Shown here: positions 7,123 to 13,505 of the stretch, piece by piece
Numbering within the stretch: the stretch's first letter is position 1
Layout of the letters: each line of letters begins with the position of its first letter
Assembly: GCA_039933315.1 (NCBI GenBank)
Contig: JBDTOI010000115.1
Location: forward strand, 1 to 13,505
DNA: 13,505 nt
Direction: 5' to 3'
Source of the DNA: DASXRU01 sp039933315
GTDB lineage: Bacteria > Acidobacteriota > Blastocatellia > Pyrinomonadales > Pyrinomonadaceae
Position numbers and translations under genes: made by a program
Notes under the pieces: generated by a model
The model's database searches: none
Told to the model about the DNA's origin: nothing
Seen by the model: only the letters and a program-made list of their open reading frames with translations

Positions 7123-7729
7123 AGTGAACGGCCTTCGGTCCGTGGGCGGTCAAGCCGCCGGCAGTGGCAACGTCACATAGTTTTTCCAGGCGTGGCGCAA
7201 TCTCCGGCAGCGGCAGAATCCAGTCCACATGGATTCGGGTAATCGCCGCTTGCGGCATCTCCGCGCGGGCAGCAGTTACTGGATCTTCAACTAGGGCCAA
7301 GCCGCCGCGCGACTTTATCCTGGCCAGGCCGCGGGTCCCGTCCTGATTAGCCCCGGTTAGTATCACACCAATAGCCCGGTCTTCGTATTCGTCGGCTGCC
7401 GATTCGAAAAGCACGTCGATAGAAGGACGCGCAAAAATCACCGGCGGATCGGTTGATAAAGCAAAACTCCCGTCCGCAATCAGCAAGTGGTAATCACGCG
7501 GCGCAAGATACGCATGACCCGGCAGCAAAGGTTCCTTGTCCTCCGGTTCGCTCACGGGCAATTTGCTGCCCTGATTAAGGAATTCACACAAGCCGCTTTC
7601 CGAATCCTTTCCCCGGTGTTGCACCAGGACGATGGGCACAGGAAACCCCGCGGACAGTCCCGAAAGCAAAACCGGTAATGCCTTCAGCCCGCCAATTGAT
7701 GTTCCTACGACCACGATCTCAAAGCTCAA
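7112..7729 (-). CDS. cheB: CheB-type protein-glutamate methylesterase, catalytic domain only
   Basis: This 205-residue protein would hydrolyse glutamyl methyl esters and, in the family, deamidate glutamines on receptor proteins. The catalytic triad is complete: Ser11 in VVGTSIGG, His38 in LVQHRGK and Asp130 in LTGANQDGTRG. RPSIDVLFESAA (101-112) is also typical. The N-terminal receiver domain that regulates classical CheB is absent, so activity would have to be controlled in another way. The start is a TTG at 7729 that directly abuts the TAG stop of cheR in the same reading frame. AGAAAGG eight bases upstream supports it, and no usable ATG exists because the preceding in-frame ATG is followed at once by TAG. 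The 3' end overlaps the next kinase gene by 11 bases. Confidence 0.93.
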   Translation of the reverse strand: MSFEIVVVGTSIGGLKALPVLLSGLSAGFPVPIVLVQHRGKDSESGLCEFLNQGSKLPVSEPEDKEPLLPGHAYLAPRDYHLLIADGSFALSTDPPVIFARPSIDVLFESAADEYEDRAIGVILTGANQDGTRGLARIKSRGGLALVEDPVTAARAEMPQAAITRIHVDWILPLPEIAPRLEKLCDVATAGGLTAHGPKAVHYGT

Positions 7730-8569
7730 CTACATTACCTTTCTATATAACTTGTCATTCGTATTCAAATGCTCGTACGCAGAGGCCCGCGGCGTGAATT
7801 GCAAACTCTCCTTGTTCCCCAGCCCAAAGACTCCAAACATGCTCAAACTATCGTAAAGCAGCTTATGCACGCGCGCCTGGAGGTCTTTGTTGAAGTAGAT
7901 CATTACGTTGCGGCAGAGAATCACCTGGAACTCATTGAATGACCCATCGGTGGCGAGATTGTGTTCCGAGAAGACCACGTTGTGCTTTAACCCGGAACTA
8001 AAAATGACACTGTCATATTGCGCCGTGTAGTAGTCAGAAAACTCGTGTACACCACCGGACTGATGGTAATTGTTGGTGTAGTCGCGCATTGCCGCCAGGG
8101 GGAAAATCCCATCACGGGCCCGGCGCAGGACCGCCTGGCTGATGTCGGTGGCGTAAATGCGGCACTTCTCGTACAGCCGCTCTTCCTGCAGCAAAATTGC
8201 CAGCGAGTAAACTTCTTCACCGGTAGAACAACCTGCGATCCAGATTTGCACGGTGGGATAAGTGCGCAGCAATGGCACAACCTTGCGGCGGAACGTGGAA
8301 TAAAAACTGGGATCTCTAAACATCGCGGTGGCATGCACGGAGAGACCGAGCAGGAACCGATCGAGGGCGGCGGCATCATGCAGGATGCGGTTTTGAAAGG
8401 CTGAGACAGTCTCAAGTTTTTCCGCGCGCATCATTTCCAGAATTCGCCGCTTTATAGAGGCGCGCGAATAGTCCCGGAAGTCAAAGCCATGAGCGCGGTA
8501 AAGCCCTTCCAGCAGCAAACCAATCTCAATGTCTTCCAGAACCGAGGTTTCGGTTGCGAATGTGCTCAT
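7730..8569 (-). CDS. cheR: CheR-type protein-glutamate O-methyltransferase
   Basis: This 279-residue protein would transfer methyl groups from S-adenosylmethionine to glutamate side chains. An N-terminal helical CheR domain (about 10-75) includes YSRASIKRRILEMM. SVHATAMFRDPSFY (77-90) is the conserved TxxFFRD-like segment. The SAM-binding motif IAGCSTGEEVYSLA lies at about 111-124, YATDIS at 139-144, and CRNVMIYF at 219-226 closes the fold. The start is an ATG at 8569 whose A is the last base of the upstream kinase stop (TAATG), with GGAAGAAGG just before it. A longer frame from 8596 adds nine residues and is less likely. No MCP gene is in the window, so the substrate is unknown; the poly-HAMP kinase or a distant receptor are candidates. 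It ends VM-TAG, directly followed by cheB in the same frame. Confidence 0.93.
   Translation of the reverse strand: MSTFATETSVLEDIEIGLLLEGLYRAHGFDFRDYSRASIKRRILEMMRAEKLETVSAFQNRILHDAAALDRFLLGLSVHATAMFRDPSFYSTFRRKVVPLLRTYPTVQIWIAGCSTGEEVYSLAILLQEERLYEKCRIYATDISQAVLRRARDGIFPLAAMRDYTNNYHQSGGVHEFSDYYTAQYDSVIFSSGLKHNVVFSEHNLATDGSFNEFQVILCRNVMIYFNKDLQARVHKLLYDSLSMFGVFGLGNKESLQFTPRASAYEHLNTNDKLYRKVM
7738..7744 (-). promoter_or_regulatory. Ribosome binding site of cheB
   Basis: AGAAAGG on the minus strand lies within the last codons of cheR, eight bases before the TTG at 7729. It supports an independent TTG start for cheB rather than expression only by readthrough of the TAG. Confidence 0.6.
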
Positions 8570-11500
8570 TAACCTTCTTCCGGTCGATACAGCCATACCC
8601 GCAGCAACGACAGCAGCTGATCAATATCCAGTGGCTTCGAAATATAGTCTGACGCGCCGACGGCCAGACAGTGGTCGCGATCGGCCTTCATTGCTTTGGC
8701 TGTCAGTGCGATGACAGGAAGCTGTTTGAACTCTTCAATCTGACGGATGGCGGTGATGGCTTCGTAACCGTCCATCTCCGGCATCATGATGTCCATCAGC
8801 ACGGCTTCAATGTCGGGATTGGCCTGCAGCGTATCAAGACCTTCCTGGCCGTTCTCGGCATGGAGCACATCCATGTTGTGGGCTTCGAGCGCGCTGGTTA
8901 AAGCAAAGATATTGCGCACGTCGTCATCCACTACCAGGACCTTGCGGCCCGTCAGTATGGGATCGTTGCGGTGAAATCTCTCCAGCATGCGTCGCTTCGG
9001 CTCCGGCAGATCCGCCTCAACGCGATGCAGGAACAAAGCTGTTTCAGCCAGCAGCCTTTCAGGGGAGCTCGCTTCCTTGACGATGATCGCATCGGCCACC
9101 TGCTTGAGGTGCAACTCCTCCTTGCGAGTCAGTTCTTTGCCGGTGTAGATGATGATGGGAAGGTCATAACGCCCCAGATCGGTTTGCAGCCTCTCGATCA
9201 GTTCGAAGCCAGTCATGTCAGGTAGTTTCAAATCCAGCACCATGCAATCGAATCTCTCGTCCTTAAGGAGATCAAGGGCCTCCTGGGCGGTGGCCACGGC
9301 GGTGGTCTTGACGTCGCCGTTGCCAATCAGTTCCACCACGCTCATGCGCTGAACGTCATCATCCTCAACTACCAGTAGTTTGCGCACCCGGCGCTCGGCA
9401 AAATCTCGAATCTCGTCGAATGACTTGCCCAGGTCCTCACGGGTGACGGGCTTCTGCAAGTGCGTGAATGCGCCCTGTTGCAGCGCGCGCTGGCGTCCTT
9501 CCTCCACCGTAATAATATGGACCGGGATGTGGCTCGTCTCGGCGTCGTGTTTCAGACGATCCAACACTGTCCATCCGTCGCGATCAGGCAGGCGAATGTC
9601 GAGCGTAATCGCGGTCGGTTTGTATTTCTGCGCCAGCACCAGGGCCGTAACCCCGCTGGTTGCTACCACGCCTTTGAATCCTTTTTCGCGCGCGAGCTCC
9701 AGCAGGATGCTGGCAAAGCTAAGGTCGTCCTCGACAATCAGCACCACGCGATCGCCGCTCTCAATATCGAAGCGATCGTCCGGTATCGCCGCAGGTTCGC
9801 TGGACAGCAACGCCATCGCATGGCTATCAAACGGTTCGACCGGGGCCCAGGCAGCTTCGATCTCTTTGACGTCTCTAATTCTTGACTGGTTTGCCTGCGT
9901 ATTGGTCGCGCCGGCCGGTACGTAATTGCGTGGCAGGTAGAAGGTGAATGTGCTGCCCTCGCCGGGAGTGCTGAGAACTCGAATCTCGCCCCCCAACAAG
10001 CGAGCAATTTCGCGGCTAATCGAAAGTCCCAGACCGGTGCCACCATATTTCCGGCTGGTGGTGCCGTCCGCCTGCTGGAAGGCTTCGAAAATGATTCGCT
10101 GTTTCTCGGCGGGAATTCCTATACCCGTATCGGTGACGGAAAAGGCCACCACCTCACCGGCGCGATTCAATGAGTCGAGGTGATAGGTCTCATGCTTTGG
10201 CGCCGGAGCAATGGTAAGAACAACTTTGCCCTCCTCGGTAAATTTGAAAGCGTTTGAGAGGAGGTTCATTAGTACCTGCTGCAAACGCTTATCATCTGTA
10301 CGAACGGTTGGGCTCAGTTCCTTTGCGCGCTCGACGAGGAACTCCAGGTTTTTGTCCTTGGCAAGTTGATGGAAGCTTCGCTCCAGTTGCTCCGTCATTT
10401 CATCTATCGAAACTTCACCGACTTCAATGCCCATCATGCCGGATTCAATCTTGGTCAAATCAAGGATGTCGTTGATCAGGGAAAGCAGATCGGTTCCGGA
10501 GGAATGAATAGTTTCCGCAAACTGCACCTGTTTGTCGCTTAGGTTAGCGTCGTTGTTTTCCGCCAGCTGCCGGGAAAGAATCAGCATGCTGTTGAGCGGC
10601 GTGCGCAGCTCGTGGGACATGTTGGCGAGAAACTCTGACTTGTACTTCGAGGTCAGCGCCAGCTGTTCGGCCTTTTCTTCCATTTCCCAACGGGCTTCTT
10701 CGACCTCCCGGTTCTTGGCTTCAACCTCCGCCTTCTGCCGGGCCAGCAGCGCTGCCTTCTCCTGCAGTTCTTCGTTGGTTTGCTGCAATTCTTCCTGCTG
10801 GCTCTTGAGCAGTTCTTCCGACTCGCGCAGCGATTCGGCCTGCTGTTCCAGTTGCTCGTTAGTTTTCTTAAGCTCGTCCTGCTGGCTCTGTAGTTCCGCC
10901 GCCAGTGACTGCGACTGCAACAGCAAGTCTTCTGTCCGCGTGTTAGCGGCTATGGTGTTGAGCACGATGCCGATACTTTCGGTCAGCTGATCGAGGAAGG
11001 TCAGATGCGTTTCGCTGAAGGTATTGAAAGTGGAGAGTTCAATCACCGCTTTAGCTTCGCCTTCGAACAACACCGGTAGCACCACGATGTTATTTGGCGG
11101 CGCTTCGCCCAGGCCCGAAGTGACGTGCACGTAATTGTTGGGAACGTTGGTCACCAGTATTCGTTCGCGCTCCACCGTGCATTGACCTACCAGACCTTCC
11201 CCAGCGGTGAATTCATTAGCGAGATTTTTACGTTTCTTGTAAGCGTAACCAGCCAGCAACTTCATTACCGGCTGGCCGTTTTGGCTTCCGTTTACGTAAA
11301 AAACGCCCTGTTGCGCATCGACCAGCGGGGCCAGTTCGGAGAGTACCATCTGGGCAACCGTAGTCATGTCGCGCTGCCCCTGCAGCATTCGGGTGAAACG
11401 GGCCAGGTTGGTTTTCAGCCAGTCCTGCTCCATGTTCTTCTGCGTGGTTTCCTTGAGATTAAGGATCATCTCATTGATGTTGTCTTTCAGCGCCGCAACC

Positions 11501-13505
11501 TCGCCCTGGGCTTCGACCGTAATCGACCGGGTCAGATCGCCCTTGGTCACCGCCGTGGAAACTTCGGCGATAGCGCGTACCTGCGTCGTGAGGTTAGCTG
11601 CCAGCCCGTTCACGTTGTCTGTCAGATCGCGCCAGGTGCCGGCCGCGCCCGGCACGTTTGCCTGTCCTCCCAGTTTGCCTTCCACACCCACCTCGCGCGC
11701 CACCGAAGTAACCTGGTCGGCAAAGGTGGCGAGCGTGTCGGTCATGTTATTGATAGTGTCAGCCAGTTCTGCGATCTCTCCTTTGGCTTCCACCGTCAGT
11801 TTGCGTTCCAGGTCGCCGTTGGCTACGGCGGTGACTACGCGAGCAATACCTCGCACCTGATCGGTGAGGTTGCTGCCCATTGAGTTCACGTTATCGGTCA
11901 AGTCTTTCCACGTGCCCGCCACGCCGCGCACATCCGCCTGGCCGCCGAGTTTTCCTTCGGTACCTACTTCACGGGCCACGCGGGTAACTTCCGAAGCGAA
12001 GGAGTTCAACTGGTCCACCATCGTATTGATAGTGTTCTTCAACTCCAGAATCTCGCCCTTCACGTCCACCGTGATCTTCTTGGAGAGGTCGCCGTTGGCC
12101 ACGGCGGTGGTAACGTCAGCGATGTTACGCACCTGGCCGGTGAGGTTGCTGGCCATCGAGTTCACATTGTCAGTCAGATCTTTCCAGGTGCCGGCCACGC
12201 CGCGCACATCAGCCTGCCCACCCAGTTTGCCTTCGGTGCCGACCTCGCGGGCCACGCGCGTAACTTCCGAAGCGAAGGAGTTCAACTGGTCCACCATGGT
12301 GTTGATAGTGTTTTTTAGTTCAAGAATCTCGCCTTTAACGTCCACCGTGATCTTTTTGGAGAGGTCGCCGTTGGCCACCGCCGTAGTGACTTCCGCAATG
12401 TTGCGCACCTGGCCGGTCAAGTTGCCGGCCATGAAATTCACGTTGTCGGTAAGATCTTTCCAGGTACCTGCTACTCCCATAACCTGCGCCTGACCACCCA
12501 GTCTTCCCTCAGTACCTACTTCGCGGGCGACGCGGGTAACTTCCGAGGCAAACGAGCTCAGCTGATCCACCATTGTGTTAATCGTGTCCTTGAGCTCGAG
12601 AATCTCGCCCTTCACATCCACCGTGATCTTCTTCGAGAGGTCGCCGTTCGCGACGGCGGTAGTTACTTCCGCGATGTTACGCACCTGGCCAGTCAGGTTT
12701 CCGGCCATCGAGTTCACACTGTCTGTAAGGTCCTTCCAGGTGCCGGCAACTCCCCGCACATCCGCCTGGCCCCCCAACTCTCCTTCCGTTCCCACTTCGC
12801 GCGCCACGCGCGTAACTTCCGAAGCGAATCCGTTGAGCTGGTCCACCATCGTGTTGATAGTGTTCTTCAGCTCGAGAATCTCGCCCTTGACGTCCACTGT
12901 GATCTTCTTGGAGAGGTCGCCGTTGGCCACCGCGGTGGTGACCTCGGCAATGTTACGCACCTGGCCGGTAAGATTGCCGGCCATCAAATTCACACTGTCA
13001 GTAAGATCTTTCCAGGTGCCGGCGACACCCTTAACGTCAGCCTGACCACCGAGTTTTCCTTCGGAACCCACTTCGCGAGCCACGCGCGTAACTTCGGAAG
13101 CGAAGCCATTAAGTTGGTCCACCATCGTGTTGATGGTGTCTTTGAGCTCGAGAATCTCGCCCTTAACATCGACCGTGATTTTCTTGGAGAGGTCGCCGTT
13201 GGCCACCGCGGTGGTAACTTCCGCGATGTTACGCACCTGGCCGGTCAGGTTGCCGGCCATGAAGTTCACGTTATCAGTCAGGTCTTTCCAGGTGCCGGCT
13301 ACCCCGATCACCTGCGCCTGCCCACCCAGTTTGCCTTCGGTGCCGACCTCGCGGGCCACGCGCGTAACTTCCGAAGCAAAGGAGTTCAACTGGTCCACCA
13401 TGGTGTTGATGGTGTTCTTCAGCTCCAGGATTTCGCCCTTCACGTCCACTGTGATCTTCTTGGAGAGGTCGCCGTTGGCCACGGCGGTGGTAACGTCAGC
13501 GATGT
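8569..13505 (-). CDS. Giant poly-HAMP hybrid histidine kinase, Nik1/Os-1-like (5' end outside window)
   Basis: The frame is open to the right edge, so the N-terminus is missing; about 1644 residues are visible. From the edge to 11551 there are seven full 92-residue HAMP-type units plus a partial eighth (to about 11430), each built on VANGDLSKKITVDVKGEI, TINTMVDQL, FASEVTRVAREVG, LGGQA and GTWKDLTDNVN. A GAF domain follows (about 11406-10945), then a long Gln/Glu-rich coiled coil (QQEELQQTNEELQ). The kinase core has phospho-His at 10612-10614 (MSHELRTPLN), the N box LLSNAFKF, DTGIGIP and GGTGLGLSI. Three receivers come last, with phospho-Asp codons at 9598-9600, 9232-9234 and 8791-8793. REC2 has KE instead of KP. 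The HAMP chain resembles fungal group III kinases that sense osmotic stress, but the signal here is unknown. No transmembrane segment is seen in the visible part. Confidence 0.95.
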   Translation of the reverse strand, partial: IADVTTAVANGDLSKKITVDVKGEILELKNTINTMVDQLNSFASEVTRVAREVGTEGKLGGQAQVIGVAGTWKDLTDNVNFMAGNLTGQVRNIAEVTTAVANGDLSKKITVDVKGEILELKDTINTMVDQLNGFASEVTRVAREVGSEGKLGGQADVKGVAGTWKDLTDSVNLMAGNLTGQVRNIAEVTTAVANGDLSKKITVDVKGEILELKNTINTMVDQLNGFASEVTRVAREVGTEGELGGQADVRGVAGTWKDLTDSVNSMAGNLTGQVRNIAEVTTAVANGDLSKKITVDVKGEILELKDTINTMVDQLSSFASEVTRVAREVGTEGRLGGQAQVMGVAGTWKDLTDNVNFMAGNLTGQVRNIAEVTTAVANGDLSKKITVDVKGEILELKNTINTMVDQLNSFASEVTRVAREVGTEGKLGGQADVRGVAGTWKDLTDNVNSMASNLTGQVRNIADVTTAVANGDLSKKITVDVKGEILELKNTINTMVDQLNSFASEVTRVAREVGTEGKLGGQADVRGVAGTWKDLTDNVNSMGSNLTDQVRGIARVVTAVANGDLERKLTVEAKGEIAELADTINNMTDTLATFADQVTSVAREVGVEGKLGGQANVPGAAGTWRDLTDNVNGLAANLTTQVRAIAEVSTAVTKGDLTRSITVEAQGEVAALKDNINEMILNLKETTQKNMEQDWLKTNLARFTRMLQGQRDMTTVAQMVLSELAPLVDAQQGVFYVNGSQNGQPVMKLLAGYAYKKRKNLANEFTAGEGLVGQCTVERERILVTNVPNNYVHVTSGLGEAPPNNIVVLPVLFEGEAKAVIELSTFNTFSETHLTFLDQLTESIGIVLNTIAANTRTEDLLLQSQSLAAELQSQQDELKKTNEQLEQQAESLRESEELLKSQQEELQQTNEELQEKAALLARQKAEVEAKNREVEEARWEMEEKAEQLALTSKYKSEFLANMSHELRTPLNSMLILSRQLAENNDANLSDKQVQFAETIHSSGTDLLSLINDILDLTKIESGMMGIEVGEVSIDEMTEQLERSFHQLAKDKNLEFLVERAKELSPTVRTDDKRLQQVLMNLLSNAFKFTEEGKVVLTIAPAPKHETYHLDSLNRAGEVVAFSVTDTGIGIPAEKQRIIFEAFQQADGTTSRKYGGTGLGLSISREIARLLGGEIRVLSTPGEGSTFTFYLPRNYVPAGATNTQANQSRIRDVKEIEAAWAPVEPFDSHAMALLSSEPAAIPDDRFDIESGDRVVLIVEDDLSFASILLELAREKGFKGVVATSGVTALVLAQKYKPTAITLDIRLPDRDGWTVLDRLKHDAETSHIPVHIITVEEGRQRALQQGAFTHLQKPVTREDLGKSFDEIRDFAERRVRKLLVVEDDDVQRMSVVELIGNGDVKTTAVATAQEALDLLKDERFDCMVLDLKLPDMTGFELIERLQTDLGRYDLPIIIYTGKELTRKEELHLKQVADAIIVKEASSPERLLAETALFLHRVEADLPEPKRRMLERFHRNDPILTGRKVLVVDDDVRNIFALTSALEAHNMDVLHAENGQEGLDTLQANPDIEAVLMDIMMPEMDGYEAITAIRQIEEFKQLPVIALTAKAMKADRDHCLAVGASDYISKPLDIDQLLSLLRVWLYRPEEG
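8573..8581 (-). promoter_or_regulatory. Ribosome binding site of cheR inside the end of the kinase gene
   Basis: GGAAGAAGG forms the last kinase codons (Pro-Glu-Glu-Gly region) and lies just before the TAATG stop/start overlap. It selects ATG 8569 as the cheR start and points to translational coupling. Confidence 0.7.
11551..13505 (-). repeat. Tandem 276-bp coding repeats encoding HAMP units
   Basis: Seven in-frame copies of exactly 276 bases (92 codons) begin at 13482, 13206, 12930, 12654, 12378, 12102 and 11826, and the array continues beyond the right edge. Copies 1-6 are nearly identical in protein but differ at many third codon positions. Copy 7 is more diverged (ERKLTVEAKGEIAELADTINNMTDTLATF). 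A partial eighth copy starts at 11550 and passes into the GAF domain. Units 1 and 4 share QAQV-G and NVNFMAGNL; units 2 and 3 share QLNGF and SVN. Confidence 0.95.

Noticed and set aside
9380..9925. Plus-strand open frame of 181 codons over the receiver region
   Set aside because: It is antisense to well-defined REC domains and shows no ribosome site or recognisable motif.
11125..13045. Long plus-strand open frames over the HAMP repeats and GAF region
   Set aside because: They are repeats read antisense, produced by the codon periodicity of the kinase gene; products are Ser/Thr/Arg-rich and unlike any protein.
11551..13505. Regularly spaced repeats as a CRISPR or satellite array
   Set aside because: The 276-base period is in frame, encodes HAMP units throughout and has no spacer-like unique segments.

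Overview
The window looks like chromosomal DNA of moderately high GC from a Gram-negative-type soil bacterium, most likely an Acidobacteriota member. This is inference from gene style: a short protein opening with a CPNC...YC zinc ribbon followed by a proline-rich stretch, an MscL with a C-terminal zinc ribbon, and large hybrid histidine kinases. No rRNA or marker gene fixes the taxonomy. No tRNA, rRNA, IS element or CRISPR array was seen.

Left part (1-1548, all minus strand): the 5' part of a zinc-ribbon/proline-rich gene that runs off the left edge, a hemerythrin-like HHE protein followed by a plausible intrinsic terminator, and a large-conductance mechanosensitive channel (MscL). A plus-strand pair diverges from mscL (1633-3641): a divergent PIG-L/LmbE-type deacetylase homologue overlapping a GT4-like glycosyltransferase, suggesting a small glycan-modifying unit. 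Facing it is a minus-strand secreted protein with an Ada-like C-terminal module (3682-4404).

Right part (4430-13505, all minus strand): one tightly packed signalling operon. In transcription order it holds a giant hybrid histidine kinase with a poly-HAMP array (at least seven full 92-residue units, resembling the fungal Nik1/Os-1 osmosensor), then GAF, kinase and three receiver domains; a CheR methyltransferase; a CheB methylesterase without its own receiver; a second hybrid kinase (REC-GAF-HisKA-HATPase-REC); and a small receiver protein that is frameshifted and internally deleted. The first four genes are joined by TAATG, by directly abutting TAG-TTG, and by an 11-base overlap, which implies translational coupling. 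There is no MCP, CheA or CheW in the window, so CheR/CheB may act on a non-chemotaxis target. The poly-HAMP kinase encoded just upstream is the obvious candidate.

Points most worth a second look: the poly-HAMP/CheR/CheB/hybrid-kinase module, the single in-frame TAG between cheR and cheB, the decayed terminal receiver, the altered metal motif of the deacetylase homologue, and the zinc-ribbon MscL.
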